A DNA stretch of 64,000 nt from UBA9715 sp003452695. GTDB lineage: Bacteria; Actinomycetota; Coriobacteriia; Coriobacteriales; Eggerthellaceae. The DNA is taken from assembly GCA_946625225.1 (NCBI GenBank), contig CAMOTA010000003.1:1-64000 (forward strand). Direction: 5' to 3'. Positions 45,601 to 51,658 of this stretch are shown here, one piece after another. A model generated the notes under the pieces. That model had not been told where the DNA came from, made no database searches, and saw only the letters and a list, made by a program, of their open reading frames with translations. Position numbers and translations under genes: made by a program. Numbering within the stretch: the first letter of the stretch is position 1; every line of letters starts with the position of its first letter.

Positions 45601-47689
45601 CGGCTCCATCGGGAATATGAACCACGTCTACATTCGCATAATTATTCAGGTCGTCCTTCAGCAGCTCGATGCTTACCGCAACGTTTGCATTGGGCTGGTA
45701 TTCCTGGTCGGTGGCGGGGTCGATCAGGGAAATGTCGAAAGCCTTGGCCATCTGCACGCTTTCGGCAGTCGCGCCCAACGCGGCAGCGCTTTGGGCTACG
45801 TAGGCGTCGTAACCTTCTGCGTCCTCGCGTATCTCGGACACGACGAGCTGCGCGCCATCGGGGATGCCGGCTGTGGCGTCGAAGGTTACGCTTATGCGGT
45901 ATTCGTTGCCATCGGAAGCCGTCAGCGTCTGGTCCAGCGTGTGCACGGCCAGCTGCCCCGCGGTCATGCCCGACCAGGCAGCGCGGTAGTCAGCAAGCGC
46001 CGACGAGCTTTTCGCGCCATCCGACTCGCCTTGTTCGACGCGTCCGCCCAGGGCATACGGATCCCACACCAATGCAATGCCCTCGCCCGACTTCAGCGTT
46101 GCGGGGGCCTTCGTGCCCTGCGAGGCGAACACGCGGTCGCCGAACGCGCCGTCGTTCAGTCGATAGCCTTCCAAGGCGCCCGTCTCTTCCAGGCCGGGGT
46201 CGTCGAAGGGGCTGGCGCTCAGCCACAGCGCAGGTTCGTAGCCGGGGTCGGCTTCGCGCACCTTGGCGAACTCGTCCTTCAGCTCCGACTGCGCCTGAAA
46301 CGCCTCGACGATCCAGGCATCGCCTTCGAGCTCTTCGGCAAAGGCGTCGGTTACGTGCACCACGGAGCGCCACGAACCCAACACCGTGATGTCCGCACCA
46401 CGGCTCTCCCACGAGATGAGCGGCGTGGCGATGCCTGCCAGCGCGAATTCGCTGAACGTGTCGGTGTAGAAGACCAGCTTCGCGCCGCTTTTCTTGGTGG
46501 ATTGGTTGTCGATTCCCAGCGGCTCGTATATGCGCTCGTGCGTGTCGGGGTCGTTCCCTTCGTAGCGCGCGACCTCCAGCGCATCGGTTACCGTCGCGTC
46601 GATGGTGGAGGTTTCGATGGTCACTTCGACCTCGGAAGCGGGCACCACCGACTTGCCATTGCTCTGGATGTCGATTTCCAGGAAGCTGGTATGGAACAGG
46701 TATTCATCGTCGCGCACTTCGAAATCGTCTGCCAACGCCTTCGTGCGCGCATTCATCTCGCGCGCGGTCAGGAAATGCTCGGTGTCGAAGGGGCGGTTCT
46801 TGAACTTCTGGCTTTTGGGATCGTAGCCTTCAGGCGTGCGGATGGCCTGCACGACCGAAAGCTCGGCGTCGTCGGGAATGCCCGCCTGCTCGTCGAAGGC
46901 AACGGAAACGACGATGCTTTTGCCTTCGGCGGTTTTGATGGTCTTCTCGATGGTCGTTTTGTCGTCGGATTGCGCGCGCGCTTCCCGGTCGGCCGAACCC
47001 GCCGGAGCGGACGCGGCGCTGCGCGCCGAGCCAGCCGACGCGGCAGACGAACTGCTCGCCCCGGCGGCGCCGTGCGATGCATCGGCTTCGGCTTCTGCGT
47101 CTTCGCCAGCAGCGTTTGCGTGTTTTGCTTCGGCCGTGCCGTCGGCTTCGCTTGCCGGCTCCTGCGCATAGGCCAGCCCGTCGGCAAGCGCCGATGGGCT
47201 CTGCCGCTCGGAAACTGCATTGTCGGTGGTGCGAGCGTTGCCCTCCTGCGCGACGGCAACAGGAGCTTGGCTCGTGGGGGCGTTGGCGTCCAGCGCGGCG
47301 CGGGTGGCAATGCCGCCGCCATTGGGCAGCGCCGACGTGGCCTGAGGCGCCGCGGCAGCGCCCGTCCGTGCGTCCCATTCGTTGTTTGCAGTGCTGACCT
47401 GCTGCAACACGGAATTGGCGAAGATGCCCGTTCCCGTTGCAAGCGGTACGATGCCCATGGCGAACAGCAAGCCCGTAAGCAGCACGCCCACGACGACCTG
47501 AACCACCGCGAATCCGCCATAGGTACGCAAGTTTTCCCAGGTGCGCTGCAGCTTTTCTTCTTTTGGTGCGTGTATCATGCTCATCACAACGCTTTCCACC
47601 GCCTGGCTGTCTCGCCCGCTGAACGCGCGTGTGTCGGCAACCGAGACGGTGCAACTTGGTCCCGTCTTCTCACAGACCTCTTCAACCAT
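30629..47689 (-). CDS. Giant multidomain surface adhesin with prepilin-like N-terminus
   Basis: Up to 5,686 residues. Start: ATG 47689 has no Shine-Dalgarno; in-frame ATG 47584 has GGAAAG upstream and gives 5,651 residues. The N-terminus has a basic segment, then TYGG followed by FAVVQVVVGVLLTGLLFAMGIVP (residue 60 on), a class III-like signal with Gln at position 5. Order after that: an Ala/Ser-rich linker (about 90-255); two related beta domains with 'AGIPDxAxL' (about 255-450 and 610-725); InlB-type repeats with GGW/GWY and LYAxW phrases (about 735-1680); Cna/SpaA-like domains; several parallel beta-helix blocks rich in GNTAxxGNGGAI (about 2550-3130, 3500-4420, 4500-4760 and a short one near 5150), each introduced by a similar cap module; and two SpaA-like domains (about 5407 and 5570). 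It ends LNPETTAPE with no LPXTG or C-terminal membrane helix. Confidence 0.88.
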   Translation of the reverse strand: MVEEVCEKTGPSCTVSVADTRAFSGRDSQAVESVVMSMIHAPKEEKLQRTWENLRTYGGFAVVQVVVGVLLTGLLFAMGIVPLATGTGIFANSVLQQVSTANNEWDARTGAAAAPQATSALPNGGGIATRAALDANAPTSQAPVAVAQEGNARTTDNAVSERQSPSALADGLAYAQEPASEADGTAEAKHANAAGEDAEAEADASHGAAGASSSSAASAGSARSAASAPAGSADREARAQSDDKTTIEKTIKTAEGKSIVVSVAFDEQAGIPDDAELSVVQAIRTPEGYDPKSQKFKNRPFDTEHFLTAREMNARTKALADDFEVRDDEYLFHTSFLEIDIQSNGKSVVPASEVEVTIETSTIDATVTDALEVARYEGNDPDTHERIYEPLGIDNQSTKKSGAKLVFYTDTFSEFALAGIATPLISWESRGADITVLGSWRSVVHVTDAFAEELEGDAWIVEAFQAQSELKDEFAKVREADPGYEPALWLSASPFDDPGLEETGALEGYRLNDGAFGDRVFASQGTKAPATLKSGEGIALVWDPYALGGRVEQGESDGAKSSSALADYRAAWSGMTAGQLAVHTLDQTLTASDGNEYRISVTFDATAGIPDGAQLVVSEIREDAEGYDAYVAQSAAALGATAESVQMAKAFDISLIDPATDQEYQPNANVAVSIELLKDDLNNYANVDVVHIPDGAGEDARVMDATVRGESVDFETDGFSVYVLIGSDGQTVTPQSTYTFWIPNEDAPGTYKEYSFTDSQGRTVFKQTITSGEELIVPQLASTDTEVFAGWYKGSTIGGSLTLDDEPYNFDSITITENSAVDLYAVYKSYATVIFHDQYDSDSKTFPVAYTRRAELVTAGEGESATTSATVNISDLSTTYTSSGGAKMAFFGWSETPITTPGAAKDDEGNDVAAIFADAEGCITVSGEKHLYPIFREVHRLSYYAAQSGKGADYVPPADYFAGDAIPVPLPTTAMDGFTFGGWYTGTLATTTEGSSTVETVNYGAQITNADGSLVSSADDAGAYISAGKLYLRADTTLYAYWTAATTADYQVVVWRQNPSDADGLEDENKTYSYAESAILTGTIGASASVPAEYTQRSYEGYSYSRCDDAKSITADGGLVLNVYYDKNSGYVPSGSYTLTFVDSVTEAGKTSESLPVNYPDISYDASIADKIPEEPTSGRSGYVFSNWYLDQACTIPANLSKMPDHDLTVYAGWETGWYMVTIDPNYGALYAEENGAGTGATWFWSSFEGEPIGEYTHVTRDYVESSSGTWYFVDHSGDGKGGSNGWADRHTYYTQNPALATEDTTFEYAPGVYTYAGWYEVYLDADGNEIGEAAEPYDFSQHTDHNTKLRLHWKKEGAYYLAYDAGDGTLEDGTKSALLPEGYADYAEVALAQSAIAPAGYAFVGWQVRGDDSATVYAPGQTFTLHADDAKRVSGKDVVYLDAVYAKVGTAAIVYNANGGTVAENDVNFGKAPDSATDEWNAASGTVDATAGTATVSGLVNNSKFKLSDGTGFSAPSGSNATFLGWSDKAVCDDSATYYSNEGDVIYGVSEATTLYAVWGAQVTYNLNSADANWGDEAWDTAVYTRTGDAYSQTANLGTTISEPDKVPVYAGEDGRLFRYWATRTATGDEANPYSYTEYDFSQQVTGALDLYAYWGEANTVPVHAVDASAADLEDKTGADGWNVTDVTVSATETALNGASHVTTPSGDYEFAFVAVASDLDSIFEDNAVTAIKYENKKIQVQYAGESTFSVLDEGEELYFVYYQKKALNIGYKSMASSGVLENATTSEAPTATDALLGEYNMSSQLTAPLDLASGFTNYAFAIGSVDAGGETQMNASNLSLITNAVGPSDPVPTLRVRNAWRGFEYATEAGDNAVWTSCGYAPQLYVVYYSQQPTVVMFDEKTVGTGAVMDTPFTFDLLVTEATTTTVSVQAQTKNDSGEWEDSGDPTETTTTGTPETIFDTAAEGNQPYILKNGEANSSILFYSETISRTEGEDNGGNTREVTTTTTVTAQTARITQTANDAFTTAINGAEQESEPYRYTYTATGSGGTQNVAFTNTHKALPVEVHVAMVENDGTNGGIIQRDTALRNATEANYKFDLALGTSETLLAKLPAVAYSTTEGEGDEAHQVEHEGVFRGDTNTYAFGAVMSGTGSEGSAITVGSTEVVSIAYAQVEGDVYELVLKDGDGNTISELGDSQLYYIYYPMPRIRYVKETADGTLTDITGCLENSTTGSIEESNSVTYSHALLTMNGKTVAQNENFEIPLSGFAISQNGNNFRMPPVLDDGLSERYLSYVKIGAGNAGAENSSELDTSDALTMQLSVQNNTLQYSFDGATWKDLPLSGTPTIYAIYTERGYDFQISKTVDTSESGENAIFSESSFTATISSTAITKESYAADGAESATVTATPANGTEPGTITFTVTDGTKIRIKGLGKGEYTIAESGNENYTLAARTGSIVESSTSPMSVTDNTSVSFTLDSEKKVDLTNSPKAICRIDDHYFYTLRSMVDYVENEIASKTATAEMLTDYLMPAADTVEIPNGCNITLTTAESVGHVAVITRTAELADVPLFTNNGTLTITNVTLEGSSVEATSPVIRSAGDLTIGSGAMIQNAVGGGAINATAGDIAIGGIIQNCSAPEGGAIYHSGNSAITLSGTGTIQSNTATSGDGGAIWLAGGTVKVSGTSRITGNKAESGNGGAVRCSGTVVIEVDQGGSITGNTAMEGGAIYAETGTISISETAEGVKPAVTGNTATTGNGGAIRVDTGSVTVSGGSVSNNNAASGNGGAVYSNAARVAISDTAEIRSNTAKEGGAVYAASGAVEVSGGTVDNNTASTGSGGAIHAGTGTVTVSGGSLSGNTAAAGSGGAIHAGAGTVTVSGGSLSGNTANADGGAINAIGGTVTVAAHAEGNSESEGQIIAPIIAGNTATTGNGGAICAGTGAVSITGTTLAGNSAGANGGAVYANTGAVTATNSTFGGTAEDAGNIAGTSGGAIYAGSGNVAVSGGSMTGNTATAGDGGALYVGSGAATVSGYTESGATTYTQLTNNSAASGNGGAVFLNSGSLALTSVTATGNNAINGAAVFANTGRVNVSAGSYTGNTATDGGAVGVGGENTRLYFTGDAQITGNKLGTADDAPQSNVYLDQDSDAIINIDTLGGNADIGIYVPDAVVPTRSVPGARFAVYTSNSNAAKVKNDRYSSLTVQSDTAAKKLYWGNGVRIEVMYLASYASGLPNGTSAGRGTTVADVGMFYPTINGEGEVALSELASDVYTKSSAVRNGLSSHKNATFGAAFYYDAPDYSYDISKLVWNTTAEKWQVEMRNGQTADLPGRIYIIYSEPGYVSIENNTEEQLRISDLRMTVNGTEVSVLNSAESTGYGMVFAKNGAIRTALLPIAADDLTLAARQSVNLLIPGGQNMAYKLDGSFETTTGGSVRLRRGAEASLIEETVIVASDGSFDQLTGTTLTGAGTYNIIFGDNKIICKVVDADGVEHPYGKISDAIADIVATTGANPPYALATAKKAAIQMVTDYLLPASDVVNIPKGYDITITTAAKEVGLYPYIGEADRAILSRDSENTNSMITSEAGDADSKLALRNLIIDGKSVRGNSAGGAVSISYFAVEVDTVDFVNVYAQNGGALYIDDHFGSNSNTARANSVLTVMGCTFSNCNSTMQSGSRIGGGAIHFYGDQLTVTDCTFENCNGGDQAGALFHRIDGNYNSWTTISGCSFTNCSAKAAGGMELDSKYIDVSDCTFEHCVATERNGGGFNAFMTNNANPGTGTNCTITLTNCSFNDCQAYAQNGGGFRSTAVYTTVNNCTFTNTSGNFGGGIAMSNTNALRGEVYGCTFDRCTATGQGGGVGSNAKELIIGDYTYTDDEGREQTVHTTISNCTSSNEGGGVYHGRDVDGSSIAITNATISANQTKNSSKSGGGVWTNARTAAIDGSTITDNTCTNAGGGVYAYSYTSLDIADSDISRNIASGAGGGVWFDANNEANRNIQVLTVKGSTIDGNTSGGAGGGVYTLAKTVTVGASETKADSSGNMARSSISDNTAKTNGGGVYQRRNVDGSSLVIANADIKGNTANNTNTGTDQGGGGIFAGVRTLTVTDSTVSNNTAKSNGGGILFEINSDNARNAMNLTVTGSTLDNNTSDANGGGIYTRAKTVAIQASGSGDDAVPTTISNCTAKWSGGGIYQNRNAASSALTVTGSTISGCVSNDASTDNNPPRGGGGIFAYVQTLTVTDSTISNNRAVRNGGGINAPWDGADYALIIDSSKVTGNTSNYRGGGVFTRSQLTLRNGTEITGNRLTTNTAADCAGVYLNNNRTLFVGPSDAEEGFTDTVIVRGNTTANSTLSDLRLWDNGTQNNAASVYVYCNLSNESEIRVVNANKVGTQFGTSQFASPHGFADDFAVFKADASTLHGIIDRTDESGTKIIWAGPPIAKITDGNGNLLYLKTQTLEDGTTKGSSPAIFDRLGTGKVNNVFNGYSSAAAFNMLCTTNTPELYTADGVLYVGDSYAIKMLENYVTPADMNVVYVESRTITFTTAGKGDTDGYPYVGAGTRATVTRGSDVDSGRTLLNAKGNLILEGIVIDGGAENGITPNGSTRCMWVEHDNCTVILGENAMLQNGNTTGDGGGVNIAKGTFSIQGGVIRNCSGKDGGAIYNKSAKPLTFTAGSIYQCTASGKGGAVYNPGTNNSGGFTMAGGTISGCTAAQGGGVYVVNNKGIPFTMTGGSIINNSATTRGGGIAIEGANSRLYFSGKVNISGNTATKDGQSVACNVELDQSSKAVINTNNGGLYAGSYIGVYVPGDEDTNPYKDYGGERDNFGTFATNDNTSTFYSFVNDRNGLKGGIIENPDPNTIYWIQIFSLEVRKEVVSGNSTSADGNEAFLFKVNIRGDATVAGQLNAAQIDSDDGEYGEMHFDSNGSETTTAVFSLKAGESISGVNLSEGLTYEVIEYLTVDQAKRYAAMPMNGYSSATEKLTFDGVEYTVVKANTYTSTIGENKSRTDVDPYTSSLTFTNLMPVCKITDMSGNLLYRKYDWNKATNKEGEGPDGGSSTRQPNYYAPAVYTELIGDNGAFNALEGTLYTSNGSNPSSYAVSNGVQIQMLIGDYSLEEAVEASESKVTLTTASAGDALFPKQDAGTTSTIRRAFADGSMFNVTGDLTFASIILDGAKGSYTVSASGGIANVPSGGKLTIQDGATLQNSKIGESHNGGAVHVANGGTVTMTGGVVARNESDGNGAGIYLEEGGLATITGGTINRNESDGDGAGVYLAEGSTLNLSGNPSFGGTGRDVSGNITTTNGNFKSGDLVAQKNGGKAYSKARQDIYIAESQDAPASVVLTGNLSVDAGSIWVWAETENHYAMMKPFATIASGAVNGATYAAFRNARPDSLTNCGEDNYLSGSSGENASFIYWAGGFDVSFKKVDGFGTAMPGATFTLYADSACTAALKQGGEDAAAVSADGTATYKDRTGASLDEGIVLFEQIPAGVYYMKETDTPDGYVNALTKDESGNPVSNVYIVLVGDAALQGAGSGVLEGITQEQVAAQTGTGGDKKDAAVFLIDPSTGKAVATPDIAKYGIMNISTVERKAILKKVGDASAPLEGAVFEILRHDHTLVSGTDISGATTTSFTSGASGVYFIGMLPYGTYYLRETTIPSGYRQVSSGDDGNWFTLTVSESGVGYMTDDSNTINTLNPETTAPE
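39045..39206 (-). repeat. 81-bp direct repeats in the beta-helix region of the adhesin gene
   Basis: Two near-identical 81-base units (39045-39125 and 39126-39206) encode consecutive 27-residue turns with TVTVSGGSLSGNTA and SGGAIHAG. More diverged units continue on both sides. High DNA identity indicates recent duplication and potential for length change. Confidence 0.8.
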
Positions 47690-48178
47690 AGAATTTTATC
47701 ACTTTTATCAGGGCTTTAAAGGCTTCCACACCTCTGTTGACGTAATGCAAAGTTGCCCGTCGAGACCAGGGGATCCCCACATTGCGGTCGCATGAAGGCG
47801 AACGCCGGCCGCTCGGTGCAAATTCGCCACAATTGCTGGTGTTTTCAAGCCTTTCGACCACATCATTTGGGACAATAGTGCACACCCAAAGACAACCCGG
47901 CATACCCGCCGGCCCAAGCTGCGCACATTTCGGGCACGAAGTCCCATCTTTTGCGAATGGGAATTTTTTCGCTTTATTTACCACTATTTTTACTTTATTT
48001 ACAAACTTTCCCCCGACATGCCAAAGTGTCAAGGGGACGTTTCTCTTGACACACCACATGGGTGTCGGGAAAGCGGCAAACCGATTGCTGCGCGATATAA
48101 TGATAGAGCGATTGAATTGCTTGCACTGGCAGCCCGGATAATGCATTTGCCGATTTGGAATGAAAAGAGGGGGGTTCG
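47690..48178. other. Divergent intergenic region between the giant adhesin and the secreted Big2 protein
   Basis: 489 AT-rich bases with no gene I can support. Adjacent to the adhesin start, TAAAAT-like boxes occur on the minus strand. On the plus side TATAAT (48096-48101) lies about 80 bases before the Big2 gene, without a clear -35. A 27-nt hairpin copy sits at 48026-48054. Both surface-protein genes could be controlled from here. Confidence 0.5.
48026..48054 (+). repeat. 27-nt hairpin family copy
   Basis: GTGTCAAGGGGA and TTCTCTTGACAC around CGT: 12-bp RNA stem in the plus orientation with two G-U pairs. It lies between divergent genes, so it is not a terminator for either. Confidence 0.8.
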
Positions 48179-50377
48179 ATGGCGAATCTTAGTTGGAATG
48201 AGACTGTCAAACACTGCGTAGCGTTTTCGGCAATCGTCATCCTGGCGATCCTGTGCATGGGGACGGCGTCGCCCGCATTGGCCTACGCCGAAACAGCCGA
48301 TGAGCCCGCGGCGGTAACGCCGCTCACGCTGGGCACCCAGGCGGCGCCCGAAAGCTACACCTACGAGGTGCACCCCATCCTTGCGCCCTTCAACCGGACG
48401 ATTTACGTGAAAACGAACAACCCCGACCCGTACAGCTTCCGCTTGGTGGACCCGACAAGCACGCTCGCCAACGCCGACCCTGCACTCAGCGAATTCAGCA
48501 GAACCTACCAACTGCTCGAAATGCGCTTTCTGGATGTGAAATACGAGAACGCTTCCACATACCGCGTACCCGGCGGATACATCTTCCGGAACAACAAGTG
48601 CGGCTCCGATGGCGGCTCGCTCACGCTCAAGAAGCAGGTCAACGGCTCGTGGGTGAACACCTCGGTGAAAGTGGCCTGCCCGAAGCTTACGAATACCGAC
48701 CATTACCTTATGGATAACTACGCCGCATCGGCCTCGGGGACCCTTGAGAAGGTCCGGGCGATACAGCATGCGCTCGACGAGCTTGCCGTGTATCCGCGTG
48801 CGGTTTACGACATGGACAAGCCCAACCCGGAACACCCCTATCCGCTCTTTTCAACGTCGCCCTACAAGGAAGTTGGCTTGCACGACCAATATCCCATGTA
48901 TCTGACTAGCGATCAGGATCTTCTCATACGGGAAGTCTATCCCTTCCAGCTCACATCGGAGAGCTTCCCCGACACCATTGCACGACTTGCCCAGCAAATC
49001 GACCCCTCGTGCTCCGTATCCCGCGATCCCTACGAGCACTGGATGCGCACTATCGTCATCGGTGGTAAAGCCTACTCTTTCGGCGGAGCGGGCGAGGGCG
49101 GAGCCGGACGCATATTCAGCAAGTTCGCAACCGTCGATTTCCGCTTCGACGGCTCGGCGGGCGATTGGGGCACATCGCTTTCCATGGAGGATGCGCGTAA
49201 TCGCTATATGCGCTACCTCAAGGATTCAAACGAAGCGCTTTCGCCTTTCCGCGATCAGCTGACAGGCGAGGGGCTTACAAAAGCCATCAGTTCGGGAAGC
49301 TGGATTCTCGTCTATTCGGAATCCGGCGGTCAGCCGGGGGTGCGCCTCGCGTATATGACGCGGCATTATCTGAGCACGCCTTCTGCCGTGTCCGACCATT
49401 GGGTGGACGGGCGCTATGTGAATTACAACGAGCGCCTGGAACCCGGCGCGCGGCTGGAAGACCATATGGATGCGAATCTGACGTTTCGCGACGTGGAGTT
49501 CATCGACAAGAATGGAAACCCTTTCATAGGCGATTTGACATATTGGTCGCCGAACGGCGATGGCAATTGGGAGATAGCCTGGCCGACAGAAATAACGGTG
49601 AAGGATTCGGCAGCATATCCGGAAACCCTGACGTATGCGCAGGCAAAGCGGATGGGCGTCGATGCCAACACGAACACCGTGCCCGATGCCGGCCTTATCT
49701 ACGATGGCAGCGAGCCGCCGGGCACGCCGTTTTCCACGGTGCATGTGACGGGCATATCCGTTGCGAAGGCCACTATTACCACCAGCGAGGGACGTGGGGT
49801 CTGGCTTGATGCGAAGACGACGCCGAGCAATGCCACCTTCCCCGATGTCACGTGGTCCTCGAGCGACGAAAGCGTGTGCACCGTGAGCGGGAATTCGCTG
49901 ACTGCGGTCAAGGAGGGTACGGCGGTTCTGACGGCCACCGCAGTCGATGGCGGCCTTACGGCGACATGCACGGTGAAGGTCGAGAAGCGCCGCCCTTCGT
50001 ATTGGGATGATGACTACGACGAATACATCAGCGGCAGCGACGATGCAAAGGCCAAGAAGAAGGCGAACCCCATGGTCGTGAAAGCCAAGAAAAAGGTACT
50101 CGTCGTAAGCCGCGCGAAGCTGAAGGCCAAAAAGTTGGTCATCGCCAAGAAGAAGGCCTTCCGGATATCGAAGGCGAAGGGTGAAGTAGCCTTCAAGGTT
50201 GCCAAATACGATAAGAAAGCCAAGAAGCGCATCTATGTAACAAAAGCCGGCAAGCTTGTGGTCAAGCGAGGCCTTGCGCGCGGCATCTATACGCTGAAAG
50301 TGAAAGTCCGCGCAACAGGCAATGCCCAATACGCCACAAAAGCGAAAATCGTGAAGCTGAAAGTGCGCGTCAAATAG
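48179..50377 (+). CDS. Secreted Big2-domain protein with Lys-rich C-terminal repeat domain
   Basis: 732 residues. A signal peptide with a hydrophobic core (CVAFSAIVILAILCMG) ends around SPALAYA. A long domain of unknown fold (about 50-510) follows. A Big2 (bacterial Ig-like 2) domain spans about 520-610 (VTGISVAKATITTSEGR; TWSSSDESVCTVSGNSLTAVKEGTAVLTA). The C-terminal ~110 residues are very Lys-rich (VVKAKKKVLVVSRAKLKAKK; ITLKVKVRATGNAQY-like strands). This domain type is common in surface proteins of gut Actinobacteria and may bind the wall. No LPXTG is present. GAGGGGGG lies upstream of the ATG. It is divergent from the giant adhesin, and a functional link is possible but unproven. Confidence 0.85.
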   Translation: MANLSWNETVKHCVAFSAIVILAILCMGTASPALAYAETADEPAAVTPLTLGTQAAPESYTYEVHPILAPFNRTIYVKTNNPDPYSFRLVDPTSTLANADPALSEFSRTYQLLEMRFLDVKYENASTYRVPGGYIFRNNKCGSDGGSLTLKKQVNGSWVNTSVKVACPKLTNTDHYLMDNYAASASGTLEKVRAIQHALDELAVYPRAVYDMDKPNPEHPYPLFSTSPYKEVGLHDQYPMYLTSDQDLLIREVYPFQLTSESFPDTIARLAQQIDPSCSVSRDPYEHWMRTIVIGGKAYSFGGAGEGGAGRIFSKFATVDFRFDGSAGDWGTSLSMEDARNRYMRYLKDSNEALSPFRDQLTGEGLTKAISSGSWILVYSESGGQPGVRLAYMTRHYLSTPSAVSDHWVDGRYVNYNERLEPGARLEDHMDANLTFRDVEFIDKNGNPFIGDLTYWSPNGDGNWEIAWPTEITVKDSAAYPETLTYAQAKRMGVDANTNTVPDAGLIYDGSEPPGTPFSTVHVTGISVAKATITTSEGRGVWLDAKTTPSNATFPDVTWSSSDESVCTVSGNSLTAVKEGTAVLTATAVDGGLTATCTVKVEKRRPSYWDDDYDEYISGSDDAKAKKKANPMVVKAKKKVLVVSRAKLKAKKLVIAKKKAFRISKAKGEVAFKVAKYDKKAKKRIYVTKAGKLVVKRGLARGIYTLKVKVRATGNAQYATKAKIVKLKVRVK

Positions 50378-50401
50378 CTAAAGCGCCCCGGTGTGTCAAG
50401 T

Positions 50402-50430
50402 GTGTCAAGGGGACGTTTCTCTTGACACAC
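50402..50430 (+). terminator. 27-nt hairpin copy acting as terminator of the Big2 gene
   Basis: GTGTCAAGGGGA and TTCTCTTGACAC pair around CGT, 24 bases after the stop, preceded by a partial duplicate GTGTGTCAAG. There is no long T run. The orientation gives the stable RNA form. Confidence 0.55.
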
Positions 50431-50530
50431 GCCCCTCGTGTTAGCTCGGTGAAACTCCACTGCAATATGACATGTCGGGCGAATCTGGTTTACCATATCT
50501 GCTCGACTGAAAAACGCGAAGGAGCGAACG

Positions 50531-51418
50531 ATGAGCTTTGACGGCATGCCCACGCCGGGACGCAACGACGAATGCTGGTGTGGATCGGGCAAGAAATACA
50601 AGAAGTGCCATTTGGCAAACGACGAGCGCATGGAAGATCTTGCGCTGCAGGGCTTCGAGGTCCTGCCGCGCTCGCTGCTGAAGACGGCGGCCGACATTGC
50701 GGGCATAAAGCGCAGCGCCGAAGTGAACGTGGGCGCCCTGGACTACGTGGCCGAGCATATCGGTATCGGCACCACGACCGAGGAAATCGACCAATGGGTG
50801 CACCGCTACTGCGGCGAACACGGCGCCGTTCCCGCCGATTTGGACTACGAGGGCTATCCGAAAAGCGTGTGCACCAGCATAAACGAGGTCGTCTGCCATG
50901 GCATTCCCAGTCCCGACGACGTGCTGAAGAGCGGCGACATCGTGAACGTGGACATGTCCACCATCCGCGACGGCTATTTCTCGGACAGCTCGCGCATGTT
51001 CTGCATCGGCGAGGTGGACCCCGAATGGCGCCGCCTGGTGGACGTGACGCGCGAATCGGTGCAGGCGGGCCTTGCGGCGGTGAAGCCCTGGGGGTTCCTG
51101 GGCGACGTGTCGGCGGCCGTGAACAAGGTGGCAACCGACGCCGGCTTTTCGGTGGTGCGCGAATTCGGCGGCCATGGCATCGGCCTGGAATTCCACGAAG
51201 ACCCCTGGGTGGGCTTCTGCGAAGAAGCGGGAACGGGCCCCGTGCTCGTGCCCGGCATGTGCTTCACCATCGAGCCCATGGTGAACATGGGCGGCCAGGA
51301 AATCGACATGAACGACCCCAACGGCTGGACCGTGCGCACCGCCGACGGCAAGCCCACGGCCCAATGGGAAGTGCAGCTGGTCGTTACCGAAACCGGCTAC
51401 GAGCTGATCAGCTGGTAG
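50531..51418 (+). CDS. map: Methionine aminopeptidase with N-terminal SEC-C zinc motif
   Basis: 295 residues. Residues 1-30 hold the SEC-C type motif RNDECWCGSGKKYKKCH, proposed to bind zinc and the ribosome or partner proteins. The type I MetAP fold follows: active-site His in VCHGIPSPDD, metal ligands Asp in IVNVDMSTIRDGYFSDSSRMF, His in GHGIGLEFHEDPWV, Glu in CFTIEPMVN and a final Glu in AQWEVQLVVTETG. It removes the initiator Met cotranslationally. The ATG has AAGGAGCG upstream. It is a single gene flanked by 27-nt hairpin repeats. Confidence 0.95.
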   Translation: MSFDGMPTPGRNDECWCGSGKKYKKCHLANDERMEDLALQGFEVLPRSLLKTAADIAGIKRSAEVNVGALDYVAEHIGIGTTTEEIDQWVHRYCGEHGAVPADLDYEGYPKSVCTSINEVVCHGIPSPDDVLKSGDIVNVDMSTIRDGYFSDSSRMFCIGEVDPEWRRLVDVTRESVQAGLAAVKPWGFLGDVSAAVNKVATDAGFSVVREFGGHGIGLEFHEDPWVGFCEEAGTGPVLVPGMCFTIEPMVNMGGQEIDMNDPNGWTVRTADGKPTAQWEVQLVVTETGYELISW

Positions 51419-51421
51419 CCC

Positions 51422-51652
51422 GTGTCGGGGGGACGTTCCTGTTTGACACACGGCGGGCGCGTGCGTCAGTTACTTTTCACGGGCGGGCCAGCGGCGGGTG
51501 CGGGGAGAGGGGATTCGGGCTTGGCTTCGGCTTTGCCTTAGTATTTATCAGGAATTGTGCCTGCAGAATCGCCCTCACCCCTCTCCCCGCACCCGCCGCT
51601 GGCCCGCCCGTGAAAAGTAACGTGTGTCAAACAGAAACGTCCCCCTGACACG
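51422..51652. repeat. Long-arm hairpin element, copy 2, with 27-nt hairpin termini
   Basis: Inverted-repeat element lying between convergent map and HD-GYP genes. The ends are 27-nt family variants (51422-51450 and 51622-51651; both contain CTGTTTGACACA or its complement). Inside, the arms share TTTTCACGGGCGGGCCAGCG. The core is the reverse complement of that in copies 1 and 3. The left arm has an extra segment of about 16 bases. The arrangement could end transcription from both sides. Confidence 0.8.
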
Positions 51653-51658
51653 CTAGCC

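Noticed and set aside
45617..47719. 700-codon plus-strand frame antisense to the adhesin N-terminus
   Set aside because: High-GC antisense frame; the minus-strand protein has clear domains.
48171..48178. GGGGTTCGA-like string suggesting a tRNA T-loop
   Set aside because: No acceptor or anticodon stem can be formed around it; it overlaps the Big2 gene's ribosome binding site.
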